A DNA stretch of 64,000 nucleotides from contig CAUYUJ010018715.1 in the NCBI GenBank assembly GCA_963575745.1, forward strand, positions 649,699-713,698. Reading direction: 5' to 3'. Positions 43,191 to 53,499 of the stretch are shown in pieces. The number at the start of each line of letters is the position of its first letter. The first letter of the stretch is position 1. The notes beneath the pieces are model-generated. The model saw only the letters and a list, made by a program, of their open reading frames with translations. It did not search any database and was not told the origin of the DNA. This stretch comes from Prorocentrum cordatum (taxonomy: Eukaryota; Sar; Dinophyceae; Prorocentrales; Prorocentraceae). A program made the position numbers and the translations under genes.

Positions 43191-44210
43191 AAACCTACCC
43201 GATCAAAACACAAATCCCCAGACACGCTCCCCCGGACACGCTCTCCCTGCCACCCCTCCGAGCTGCACACCATGAGCGTCCCAGCATGTGATGGTGGCTG
43301 GCACTCGAGCGGCAGCAAAATACCCACTTTTATAGGGATGCGGCCAGCTCTGAAGCTTCTTCGAATGAGGCTGCTTCTTAGCAGAAGGGCTCCCGCCGTC
43401 CAAGAAGCAGGGGTGTTTCTAAGAAGTCCTCCCCCTCCCCCTGCCCCCCACTGTGCGTAGTTGATCCTGAGAGGGAAGGGGCGCCACACCCCTGCAGGAG
43501 AAGGCCTCTAGTGAGAACGCTCGAGGGAAGAGCCGAGCAGGGCAGGACCGTTTGGTAGACTTATGCTGTTCCCATCGTACTGAAAGGGCCATATCAAACA
43601 ATGTGTTCGAGCTCATGGGTAAGTATCGAAACAATGTCTGCCCGACACGCTGGCGATGTGCCGAACGAGCACCGTCTCCCCGGGCCGGCACGGAAGCACC
43701 ACGCAGCTTCGATGCTTGCTTGGTGCTCGAACTTCTGTCTGGCGACCAAGGCCAAAGTATGCTGGAACATACTGCTGCTAGACGCCCAGATAGGACCGCA
43801 CAGCGAGCACCGATGATCGGGGTCGTGGTGTTTCTTCCTCCCTTGTTGGCGGCGCGCGCTGGGGGGCAGAGGGGGGGGGAAGGCTCCTTAGATGGAGGCT
43901 GCTTCTCAAGAGGCGCCAGCCCTGCATCCACAGAGAAGGCCTCCCGCCCTCTACGAAGCAGGGGCGCTTCTGAGAAGCCCTCCCCCTTCCCCGTAACCCC
44001 CTTCTGCGTGTGGTGAGCGAACGTATCCACATCCACGCCCTCGTGGTCTGGGGATTCTAGCTGGGGCGCGATCCCGTGAATACGCAGTCCCGTGGAGCCG
44101 TTCCGCGCGGGAGGTCCGAGAAGAACGCCCTGCATCCATGGGTCGCGGCCCACGGGCTGGGCTCGCGGCCCACGGCCCAGGGGCCTGGCCCGCCCAAGGT
44201 CCCAGATACC
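43191..44210. other. No gene recognised
   Basis: A 30-bp GCTTCTTAGCAGA/GGGCTCCCGCC-type block near 43370-43440 recurs imperfectly at 43900-44000 (GGCTGCTTCTCAAGAGGCGC, then GAAGCAGGGGCGCTTCTGAGA). No domain. Confidence 0.4.
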
Positions 44211-44212
44211 GC

Positions 44213-44305
44213 AACTGACAGGCCTTCCCCTGGGGTGCGTTCTGACCAGGCTTTCCAGGCGGGCGCAGCCGCGGCGACAAGGAAGGGGCAGCGGTATCAG
44301 TAGAT
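44213..44305. repeat. Short TIR element family, copy
   Basis: CCTTCCCCTGGGGTGCGTTC, TGACCAGGCTTTCCAGGCG, GGCGACAAGG, ending GCAGCGGTATC. Confidence 0.5.
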
Positions 44306-44404
44306 ATCCCTCCTCTGGGGTTACTGGGTCGTGGTGTTCTTTCTTCCTCGTAGAACTCCTGCTGCAGCGCGGCCTCCGACTCCCTCGCACGGGAGCAAAC
44401 AAAA

Positions 44405-44560
44405 CAGCGCATTCGGAGCTCCGCACGGACTTTTTGGATCAGCGCTGGGCCCCCCCTCCCTGGCGCGCGGGGCGCGCCAAAGACCGCACTGGAGGCGCCG
44501 CAAAGGGGTCCCAACGCAGATCCAAGAGACCCGCGGGGCTAGCCGACTATTTACCGTCGA
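44405..44560. repeat. Foldback element copy (CTTGGATC family)
   Basis: TTCGGAGCTCCGCACGGAC, TTTTTGGATCAGCGCTGGGC, GC-rich middle, then the complementary GATCCAAGAGACCCGCG. Confidence 0.6.
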
Positions 44561-44819
44561 AAATGTGTGTGTTGGCGTCGCGACGGCGGCCATGGCGACG
44601 GCGACACACCATGCCTGGCGAGCGGATTGCGTGTTGCCCCGCTCCGCGGGGACGGAGGCTGGGAGAGGTTCGGGACACTGACGTTTGGGGACGCGGTGAT
44701 TTTTGTTTCCCTCGGGTAACGGCTGTTATCCGGGGGGGAGGGGGGGAATGCGGGAGGGTAACAGTAATGGCGGCCGCGGCGTGCGCCCGCTAGGGTGCGT
44801 CCGCGCCACCAGCGCATCA

Positions 44820-45420
44820 ATCGTCTGTGTACACGACAATGCCCAATGCCTGCGCACAACGAAACGCCACCTATGTACACGTCAAAAAATGCCTCCGTTC
44901 ACCACAGCAGTCGCGTGCACTGCAGCACCGCGCTGCCCATGCACACCGCAGTGCGTGTGTATACTGCAGCAGCCGCTGTTCATAATAAGCGTCTACAGAA
45001 AACCATTGTTTGCAATAGGATTATTAAAGGAAGCCGTATGGAAAATGGTTCGCCTTTGGATTTCGCAGAGCCCCATTCTTATATTGAATGTGGAAAACAT
45101 CGCTATGGACAGCAGGGCGCCTCTGGACTCCACAGAAAAACCTTGGTTTGATAAATTGGGCCGCCTCTGGGTTCCGTTGGAAACGAACGTTTTTTACACG
45201 TTTTGAAAGAATCCCTACGGGAATTGGAGCGCCTAGAACTTCTACACACGTACACCACAACGCCTCCGGTGCCTGCGTACACCACAACAACCGAGTGCAA
45301 CACAACGTCGGTGTACACCACCGGGCCTGCACCGCCACTTGCGTACGCAACGCAACTCCCGTGTGCACCGTGCTGCATGCGTGAACCACAGCACCTGCGC
45401 ACACCACGGCGCCCGCAAGA
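44820..45420. repeat. GTACACCACAACG-type degenerate repeats around an AT-richer island
   Basis: Words such as GCGTACACCACAAC and CACCGCAGTGCGTG recur at 44820-44990 and 45240-45410. Between them (44995-45235) a more AT-rich island has two imperfect units with CGCCTTTGGAT/CGCCTCTGGACTCC. Confidence 0.55.
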
Positions 45421-45689
45421 GGAGAAGGCGCGTGGCCGCCCAGTCTTCATCTTCTCCATGGCGCTGGGTCTACAATCGATGTGTGCATTAAGGACGGGTG
45501 GTACGGACGCAAGACCCTTGGAAGCCGAAGTTGGGATTTCTTCAGCAAAAGCTGGCCAACGAAAACGGCAGAGGACTGGCCGCAGAGGCAAGGACACAAG
45601 GGTTCCCTGGAGAAGGCTCCCGTCCTTACCAGGCGCGTTGACTGCATCGCACTGCGACCGAGCACCAGCCAGAAGGAAGAAAGAAGAAA

Positions 45690-45740
45690 CGACGACGACG
45701 CCGAAGCCGACGACCACGACCGACGACGTCGACGAGGAAA

Positions 45741-45796
<56 letters not shown>

Positions 45797-45797
45797 T
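45690..45797. repeat. (GAC)n microsatellite
   Basis: Nearly perfect GACGACGAC, flanked by CGACGTC and GAAGCC variants. Confidence 0.95.
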
Positions 45798-45989
45798 GCG
45801 AGCGCAACAACACGTTTGTGAGCACCAATGCGTGCCGCTCAGACCACGCCATGCCTGTGAGCATAGCGGCATACCTGCGGGGTTCCGCTCCCAGCATGTA
45901 GGAGGGGGGGCCAGAGGCCCCTCCCCCACGGCACGATCGTTAGCTTTACCCTGGGTGGTTAGCCAGGGTAGCGAGCGTTACGCAAGAGA

Positions 45990-46146
45990 TAACCAGCCTC
46001 GAACGTATCCCTATCCCTAAGATGGGAGAGCAAAAAGCGAGGACAATCTTAGGGATAGGCCCTCAAAAACTGAGGGAATCCTTAAGATCGGCATCGAGGT
46101 GAGGTGATGTCAAACATAGGGATAGGGATATGCTTCAAACTGGTAA
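45990..46146. mobile_element. 157-bp MITE with 5-bp target duplication
   Basis: Terminal inverted repeats: the left end TAACCAGCCTCGAACGTATC pairs with the right end, read in reverse complement as TTACCAGTTTGAAGCATATC. Both continue CCTATCCCTA. It is flanked by the exact direct repeat AGAGA at 45985-45989 and 46147-46151. Internal ATCTTAGGGAT/ATCCTTAAGAT also pairs, so the whole unit can fold. A second copy is 60929-62328. The superfamily is unknown. Confidence 0.9.
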
Positions 46147-46182
46147 AGAGAACAAAACACATAACGCACACTGGGACGTGGA

Positions 46183-46237
46183 TAGCGTGTCGCGCCGACG
46201 CGTGGTGGGCCAGAACTGGAGGATCGACACGCTGACC
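46183..46237. repeat. GCGTGTCGCGCCGA hairpin element
   Basis: Same element as 17917-17972, 36 bp from the MITE: AGCGTGTCG, CGTGGTGGGCCAGAAC, CGACACGCT. Confidence 0.7.
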
Positions 46238-46239
46238 AC

Positions 46240-46345
46240 ACAAGTTCCCGACCGGGCATCTCCTGGGGCGCGCTCCGGCAAACATCGCGAGACGAATCCA
46301 GCGGTGGCGACGAGGGCCTCCCGGGAGGCCCGTCCAGGCAAAAAC
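46240..46345 (+). repeat. Short TIR element family, partial copy
   Basis: CATCTCCTGGGGCGCGCTC, then GACGAATCCAGCGGTGGCGA and CGAGGGCCTCCCGGGAGGCC. Confidence 0.5.
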
Positions 46346-46547
46346 GAGGCACATAAGATGGCCGATTCCGAGAAGCCTGGAGCAAAACATGTCGCCACCT
46401 CTTGGGTGCGCATGTTGTACTGGCGCCGACCTTCTGCCAGTCTTCCGCCATCGGGGCCGCCCTTCCGCCGACGTCCGCCGAACTTCCGCCGCCTCCCGCC
46501 GAGGAAAGAGATGCCAACTCTCCCGATCCTTTCTCACGCCTTGTTCC

Positions 46548-46845
46548 CACACCCCTGACGTCATGACCTTTCATGGCATCGGCCCCCAGAAAGGCCTCCT
46601 CCACCACTCCCTGGTAACGGGTTCTTCATCCCGTTCTCACGCCTCATTCTCACACCCCTGACGTCATGACCTTTCACGGCATCGGCCCCCAAAAAGGTCT
46701 CCTCCACCACTCCCTGGTAACAGGTTCTTCATCCCGTTCTCACGCCTCATTCTCACACCCCTGACGTCATGACCTTTCACGGCATCGGCCCCCAGAAAGG
46801 TCTCCTCCACCACTCCCTGGTAACAGGTTCTTCATCCCGAGTCCT
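46548..46845 (+). repeat. Tandem triplication, ~106-bp unit
   Basis: Three nearly identical units with CACCCCTGACGTCATGACCT, CATCGGCCCCCAGAAAGG, ACTCCCTGGTAAC and GGGTTCTTCATCCCG. The high identity implies recent amplification of the element at 37510-37605. Confidence 0.95.
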
Positions 46846-46974
46846 TCCTGGCCGGTCCTGGACCCTGGTCGGGGTCCCGACGCGCCGCAAACGACTGAAC
46901 AGAAACTGCGAAACGACTCACACCAGAGAAACACCCCCGTCAATGGATCGTTTTCGCTGAAGAGACCGACCGAC

Positions 46975-47150
46975 CCGGGAACCCAAAAACCCACCGAAAT
47001 CGGCCCGGAACCAATAACCGCGAGCCCAGGAACCCGGAATCCGGGAACCCGGGAACCCAGCCTGCCACCAGAAGCGGCGGGAAACTTTCGCCCAATCTTT
47101 CAACCTCCGCTAGGACCCCTTCAGTGCAAGCACTGATTGGGGAATCATCG
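46975..47150 (+). repeat. Dispersed repeat shared with 35303-35500
   Basis: Same blocks, ending GGACCCCTTCAGTGCAAGCA. Confidence 0.85.
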
Positions 47151-47990
47151 AAAGCCTCATCTCGCCTCGTCTCGCCATCGCTCGGACGCCGCCGTGCCCT
47201 CTTCGGCTTCGCTCGAGCGCCACTTCTCGCAAGATATGTGGCCCAGGAGGCTCCTCGAGGGCCCCAGAAAATACACAACAAATCATCGAAGGCCTCATCT
47301 CGACTCCTCTCGCCATCGCTCGGGCGCCCCTTCCGCCGTGCGCCTCTTCGGCGTCGCTCGCCAGCGCCTCCGTGGCGCAGGATATCTATGGCCCTGAGGA
47401 GGCTCCTCGCGCGGGCCCCCGCCGAGCCAAAAAACAGGCCCACGTCCGAGCGGTGCCGAGCCTTGTGCCTACACCTTGGTCGGGCACATCTTCCTATGGG
47501 CGGAGGTTGGACGGACAGACATCAAACCAAATATTCAAGCAGAATCAAGACATGATGGAACAAATCGTCCCACGACGATTGTTCGACTATTTGGGACCAT
47601 TCCTCCTGTGGAGCGGCAGGCCCGACATCTCGCCTCGTCTCGCCATAGTTCGGGCGCCACTTCCGCCGTGCATTCCTTCGGCTTCGCTCGCGAGCCTCCT
47701 TTGCGCAGTATGTGTATGTATGTATGTATGTATATATATATATACATATATATATATGTATGTATATATATATATAGATGTGCATGTGTGTATATATAAA
47801 TATATGGCCCTAAGGAGGCTCCTCATGGGGCCCCCGCCGAGCCAACAAAACAGGCCCACGCCCGAGCGGCGCCAAGCCGTTTGCCTACACCTCGGTCGGG
47901 CATATCTTCCTATAGGCGTAGTTTGAACGATTATGTATATATATATATACAACCATAATCAAGACATGAAAGAACACATCGTCCTCCGAC
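47147..47990 (+). repeat. Three tandem ~130-330 bp repeats, one split by TATG microsatellite
   Basis: CATCTCGCCTCGTCTCGCCAT, CTTCGGCTTCGCTCG and GGAGGCTCCTC blocks recur at about 47155, 47295 and 47632. Units 2 and 3 also share a long tail (CCCGCCGAGCC, AAACAGGCCCACG, ACACCT-GGTCGGGCA). Unit 3 alone carries a TATGTATGTATATATA tract at 47708-47800. A second TA tract lies at 47935-47952. Confidence 0.85.
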
Positions 47991-48848
47991 TATTATTTGA
48001 CTAGTTTGGACTCTTCCCTCCTGTGGAGGGACACGCCCGGTTTGAGACTACACAGCTTCCCCTCCTCGACCTCAGCCGCTCGCGGGCCAGCCGCCCCTCG
48101 CGCCGCGCGGGCAGCAACCTCGCGGCGGCGCGCTCGCGCCCGGCTCTCTGGCGGCACAGCTCCCGCCGCAGGGCCCGGGCCTTCCCGCCCCCCTCGCGCG
48201 CGAGGCGCTCGAGGGCGGCCGCGCGCCGCTCGAGCTGCGTGGCCCGGTCGCACCACGCGCGCACGGCGCCGACGGGCGACGCGGCCGCCTCGCAGGCCTG
48301 CGCCGGTTGGGCAAGGAGGTCTGCGTTGGAAGAAGGTCCTCGCCGGAAGGACACATGAGGATGCAGCCCCAGAGGGGGGCTGTTGCGCCGGCTTGGGCCG
48401 CGGATCAAGCGGGATTAATGAGGCCAGATGAAACGGGGGGGAAGCCAGATCGAGCAGGATTTCGGACCAGGGCAAAGTCAGAATTTGACCTCCCAGGAGT
48501 TGCATCGGAGCCCTGGGGCGAGCCGCGAAGCCAATTTCCGGGATCGGCATGCGCAACGGCTCGCCAGCAAAGCGTCCCAGCTTCGGCAGGCCCTGGCCGC
48601 TGCCGGTGACTCGAATCAAATTGGTATTCTTGGGTTTTGGAAGCGGGTTGATAACCTCCAACAAAAAACTTACATCCTAGCCTGAAGCATAATTGCCATC
48701 TCTGATGTCAGAAACGTAGCTTTTGGTAACATCTGAAAGACCACGGGCGCCTCGAATTGCCAAGACTTGCTTCTTCAGTTCGCAGCCACCCACAGCTCCA
48801 AAAGGCCACTCGTCGCCCCAGCAGGCGAATCGGATCGAACTGGGGATA

Positions 48849-48950
48849 TCAACAGGTACCGATACCGCTACTCCCCGGACCTCTCCCTGCAGTGCGTCCT
48901 GACCAGGATTTCGAGGCGAATCCAGCGGGTGGCGACGAGGGCCGCCCATG
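48849..48950 (+). repeat. Short TIR element family, copy
   Basis: GGTACCGATACCGCTACTCC, CCGGACCTCTCCCTGCAGTG, CGTCCTGACCAGGATTTCGA, GCGAATCCAGCGGGTGGCGA. Best preserved left end of the family. Confidence 0.65.
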
Positions 48951-48959
48951 AGGCCCAAA

Positions 48960-49350
48960 AAGGGGAGGAGGAGGAGGAGGAGGAGGAGGAGGAGGAGGAG
49001 GAGGAGGAGGAGGAGGAAGAGGAGGAGGAGGAGGGGAAAAGGAATCGCCCCCGCCTCGGCGCGCGCCTGCTCGGCCAGGGTGCCGGCGGGCGGCCGCGGG
49101 CCGCAGGCCCCCGCCATGGCCGAGGCCCCGCGCCGCGCCGCGCGCACCCCCGGCGGCGGCGGCGGCGCGGTGTGCGGGGCCCGTGGAGCGGCCTCGGGCC
49201 CTCGAGGCGCAACGCTCCCCGCAGGCGACCTTCGGCACTCCGCCTCGCCACGAAGCTCGGCGGCGCGCACAGGGAGGAGGAGGAGGAGGAGGAGGAGGAG
49301 GAGGAGGAGGAAGAAAAGGAAGAGGAGGAGGAGGAGGAGGAAGCGATGCC
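48960..49350. repeat. Two (GGA)n tracts around a GC-rich island
   Basis: GGA repeats at 48961-49038 and 49272-49345 flank about 230 bp of very GC-rich sequence. A minus frame there (RAAELRGEAECRRSPAGS, TLAEQARAEAGAIP) is helix-like but unproven. The 23140-23290 island has the same flanked layout. Confidence 0.8.
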
Positions 49351-50050
49351 GAGGCAGCCGGGCCTGGGCCAGAGGACGCGCGAGGCCCGCCGCCGGCCCA
49401 GACGCGGAAGGGCATGCGAGGGGGGCCTGCCCCAGGATGCGCAAGGGCCTTCAATACACAAGCACACACACACGCACCCAAACACACGAAGAGCATGAGG
49501 GCATCCTCCCCGAACCAACCTCGATCTGAGACCTCGGTCCGACTGTACGGTTGGGTCGATCTGATACCTCGGTCTGGCATGTCCTCCTACGGGCGGATGC
49601 CGGGAGAAGAATAAACAATTGTCCACAATAACCGACAGTAGTCAAGAGCACGAGAAATCGTCACCAGACTGTGTCTGTACTGTTTTTGAATGTTCCTCAT
49701 GTTGCGGGAAATTCCTCATGTACTTTAGCCCGCCTTCCGCAGGCTTTCGCCAGCCAAGTCGCCGTCTCTTTACTTCCGCCGCCTTCCGCTGGCCTTCCGC
49801 CGCCTTCCGCCGAGGAAGGGATGGCAACTACTTATTCGATCCTCGACGGCAAGGCCTTCTTGTTGCAACGCCTCGTGTGTGGTTCCCCGCCAGGTGTCCC
49901 TCCCTCGCCGCCTCGTCCAGGCTAGTGGTTGGTTAAAAGAACCGGAACACCCGAGGGGACCCTCCCCAGAATGTGCGAACAACGTCCAACAGACGCGAAA
50001 AACAAGATGGTACCCTCCCCGAACCACGACGTACCTCGGTCCGACCGCTC
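49351..50050. other. No gene recognised
   Basis: CCGCCTTCCGCC-type repeats at 49735-49815, a short CA run at 49465-49495. No domain. Confidence 0.4.
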
Positions 50051-50052
50051 AG

Positions 50053-50175
50053 TGCCTCGTGGTTTCCCGGTCATCATTCGGCTCTCGGGCGGCCGTTCGG
50101 GACGACTCTGGCACCCCCAGAACGCCCTCAACGAGGTGCAGCTGCTGGAGAGCGGCCCGAGGCTGGAGAGGGCCG
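50053..50175 (+). repeat. CTTCGGGCC...AGCTGCTGGAGAGC dispersed repeat, copy 2
   Basis: TTCGGCTCTCGGGCGGCCGT, TCGGGACGACTCTGGCACCC, AGGTGCAGCTGCTGGAGAGC. Confidence 0.75.
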
Positions 50176-50233
50176 CCGAGGGCCCGAGGAAGCGCCCGAA
50201 AACCTCGCACACCCTCCCCAAACCGACCTCTTG

Positions 50234-50365
50234 GGCTGGGCGAAAGGGGGGGATAGCAAAGGGGGGCTTTGATAATCAGCTCACGTAGCTGATTTTCCTG
50301 GCGCCTCCCGGCGCCGGGAGGCGGCCATGTATCGAGGTATCGAAGAATGGGCCCGGCGGTGTTCA
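50234..50365 (+). repeat. GCGAAAGGGGGGGATAGCAA dispersed repeat, copy 3
   Basis: Same order as 41320-41470, including the CGCCTCCCGGCGCCGGGAGG hairpin. Confidence 0.85.
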
Positions 50366-50494
50366 AGAGGGGGGGGTGCAAATCATGACGGGCAGCACGT
50401 GCGCGGCCCAGCGGGGGGGCCAGGGACGTAATGAAATCAGACGAGGCGCCATGACATCTGGGGAAAGATCATGGCCCACGCCACGATATCCCCC

Positions 50495-50705
50495 CCCCTC
50501 GTCCTCACCCCCTTCTTTTGCCGCCCCCGATCGCACCTCGGTTTGACTGCACGTGTCGTTCCCCCCCGCCTGGCGCCCTTCCCGATATCGCCGCATCCCC
50601 GCCCTCGTCCTCACCCCCTTTTCTGCCGCCCCCGATCGTGCCTCGGTCCGACTGTACGTGTCGTTCCCCCCTCGCCGGGCGCCCTTCCCGAGATCGCCGC
50701 CTCGG
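50495..50705 (+). repeat. Tandem duplication, ~108-bp unit
   Basis: Two units with TCGTCCTCACCCCCTT, GCCGCCCCCGATCG, GACTG-ACGTGTCGTTCCCC and GGCGCCCTTCCCGA. Confidence 0.9.
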
Positions 50706-51485
50706 CGGGGCGCTCTTGCCCCCACAAACTCCTGGCCCGAGCGCGCCCCTGGAGAGGCCCGGGGTTGTGGGTCGGGCACGTCCTCCCATGCAGGCGCCTA
50801 CTCTGGGACGAAGCACAAGACATAGCCAAACAATACTCACCATAGTACAGCCATCATCGAAACATCGCCCCCAGACGATGTATGTTGGACGCCCGAAATG
50901 GGTACGGAAAAAATGGGTACGATGCCCAACAACAGATGTTGTCCCAAACCAACAGCGGCCGCTGTTGGGCAGGCGGCCTTCTGTCTCAAATGGGCACAGG
51001 CCGCGGCTGCGCGGACAACGAGTCCTGTTCAAAATGAACAGGATCCGCTGTTGGGCATTGCACCCATTCTTTCCGCGCCCATTTCGGGCGTGCATAGATG
51101 TATGGACTACAGTGCGGGCGCGGCCGCAAGAAACCCTCGCAGGAGACCCAACCCTGAAAACCTGCGCGCGAGGTGCACCTGAGGGGAAACCTGGAGCACC
51201 CTGGACGCAGCAGCTTCGTCATCGGCCGCGGGAAGTGACCGCGCGGCGCGCGGAGCGAAGAAACCCAGGGTACCCTGACGAAAAGCAGATAGTTCCTTGA
51301 TGCGCGCCCCCACTCTATGGACTACTCCTGCATCTCCCGCCCGGAGAGGGACAGGCCCGGACGTACGCCCAGGGGCAGCTGGCAGCATCGCTGGCTCTCT
51401 GCCCCCCCCCCCCAGGGGGCGCGGCGCGAGGCGCCTCCAAGGGGGATGGGGGGGGATGGGGGGAGGGCAGTGCTGGGCCCACCCT
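50706..51485. other. No gene recognised
   Basis: Several GCCCATTTCGG/CAGATGTTG-type words recur near 50890-51090, possibly a degenerate inverted repeat. No domain. Confidence 0.35.
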
Positions 51486-51489
51486 CCAC

Positions 51490-51672
51490 CACCACTGCTG
51501 CAGGGGCCCAGGGACACACACATGAAGAAACACAAATAATGGGGTTCCCCATCCTTTCCCATATTTTCTGGGCTTGTGTCCGCGCCCCCACTTCCCATAT
51601 TTTCCCCATACCTCCTGGGGCGTCGGCGAGGAATCGTGTCTGTGTGTGTTCTTTTCACGTGTCGGGCCCTGG
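51490..51672 (+). repeat. TTTTCTGGGCTT dispersed repeat, copy 2
   Basis: ACACACATGAAGAAACACAA, CATATTTTCTGGGCTTGTGT, CACTTCCCATATTTTCCCCA, GTCTGTGTGTGTTCTTTT. Confidence 0.85.
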
Positions 51673-52046
51673 TGGACACTCGCCCGACACTCTTTCGACA
51701 CATTTTCGGGTGCTCGAAATCATTTCTGGGATGTGGTCCTTAATTGCGATGGGAGCAACATAACCAATGCTGTCGGAGCTGGCTGCGAATCCACCCGGTG
51801 TGATCTGGGGCCCTGCAGCTGCTCTGCATCCCGAGATGGAGTCGGTAAACGGAGCGCACGCGCAAAAAATATTGTTCCAGGGCGAGTTCCTGCCCTTCTC
51901 CGCTTCCTCCCCCTTCGGCATGCTCGGGGGGTGACCAATCTTCCGGCGGAGCGCCCCCATCCCTCCCTCCACCGCTCTTCAGCGCGCGTCCAGAAACCCC
52001 ATCAAACTAATCGAATCGGCGCCCTGCCGCTCTTCAACGCGCGCTG
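51673..52046. other. No gene recognised
   Basis: GCTCTTCA-CGCGCG blocks repeat near 51975 and 52028. No domain. Confidence 0.4.
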
Positions 52047-52165
52047 AAGAATGATAATACTATATAAGAATAATAATACTAATAATGAGAAGAATAATAA
52101 CTATAATACTCATATCAATAATAATAATGATACGAATGACAAAGATAATAATAATTATGATAATC
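52047..52165. repeat. AAT/ATA-rich simple sequence
   Basis: About 120 bp of AATAATAATAC-type repeat, the most AT-rich segment seen. Confidence 0.9.
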
Positions 52166-52189
52166 GCACGCTGCGGAGCGGGACGCGCG

Positions 52190-52650
52190 CGTTGAAGGCC
52201 CCCCCGCCCAAAAGTCCACGAAAACTGCACGCATCCCGTGCAACTCTCCCGGCGGGCTCGTGGCCACACCCTCTTCGGGAGACCTCCCGAAGCGAGAACG
52301 TCCTGCCAGGAGGGCCCCACGACTGCCCGAGCAGGGCCCCTCGCGGCGCCTCAGGGCAGCCCCACGAGACCCCCGGGACGGGCCGCGAGACCACCAAGAC
52401 AGGCCAAGAGGCTAGGGAGGGGACGGCCCAGGGAGGCCCAACGAGAGCCCCAGAGGAACAAAACACATTGGCTTCCTAGATGCTTTGAAATGACGCTGGC
52501 CCTCTCGCCTTCTCGCTTTTCAGAACGTCCAATCAGGCCCAAGAGGCCCCGATGTCGTTCCAAGGCTCCAGAGGGCACAAAGACAGGCCACTGCCAACTG
52601 CGGCCCAATCCGCCGGCCCCCTTGCGGGGCCACCAGGCTGTAGGCCGGGA
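52190..52650. repeat. Degenerate CCAAGAGGCCC-like minisatellite
   Basis: Words such as CCAAGAGGC, CCAACGAGAGCCCC and CCCAAGAGGCCCC recur irregularly. Confidence 0.4.
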
Positions 52651-52819
52651 ATGTGCTGCTCCCTGTGCCAGTTGCAACTTCTAGTTTCCACTGTTACAGC
52701 TCTGCTTCTTGCTGCTTACTATTCCTTGTTGATGAACGCGCGAGGGGGGGGAACACAAACCAGCAGAACTACCACGCCCTGGGAGGGTTCTCAGAAATTC
52801 TAGGGGGGTAACAATGCAC

Positions 52820-53368
52820 ACCTCTCACGCAGATCCGCAGGGTCAGGGTCCAAAAACACAGGTGGTTTGCCACATTTCTGAAATTCGGTGGCACACCTCA
52901 CGCAGATCCGTAGGGTCACGGTCCAAAAACATAAAGGGATTTGCCACATTTCTGAAATTCGGTGGCACCCCTCACGCAGATCCGTAGGGTCAGGGTCCAA
53001 ACACATAAAGGGATTTGCCACACTTCTGAAATTCGGTGGCACCCCTCACGCAGATCCGTAGGGTCAGGGTCCAAAAACATAAAGGGATTTGCCACACTGC
53101 TGAAATTCGATGGCACACCTCACGCAGATCCGTAGGGTCAGGGTCCAAAAACATAAGGGGATTTGCCACATTTCTGAAATTCGGTGGCACCCCTTCACGC
53201 AGATCCGTAGGGTCAGGGTCCAAAAACATAAAGGGATTTGCCACACTGCTGAAATTCGGTGGCACCCCTCACGCAGATCCGTAGGGTCAGGGTCCAGAAA
53301 CATAAGAGGATTTGCCACATTTCTAAAATTCGGTGGCACTCCTCACGCACGCAGATCCGCAGGGTCGC
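52820..53368 (+). repeat. 74-bp satellite, about 7.5 units
   Basis: Unit: CTCACGCAGATCCGTAGGG, TCAGGGTCCAAAAACATAAA, GGGATTTGCCACATTTCTGA, AATTCGGTGGCACCC. Units differ at only a few sites, so the array is young or homogenised. 74 is not a multiple of 3, which gives the shifting open frames. Confidence 0.97.
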
Positions 53369-53499
53369 GACGTCTTACCAACCGCCAGGTGTGGTAACCC
53401 CTCTGGGTATCAACTGGCTTTACTCATGACGAATATGCCTCGCATGAAGTCCCGATACTGCTTAACGACAGCGCCCGGGCCTCATGACATGGCTCTTGC

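Noticed and set aside
46000-46140. Telomere-like CCCTA repeats
   Set aside because: Only two to three CCCTA words, all within the inverted ends of the MITE.
52820-53368. CRISPR array of 74-bp units
   Set aside because: Units abut with no spacers; it is a satellite.
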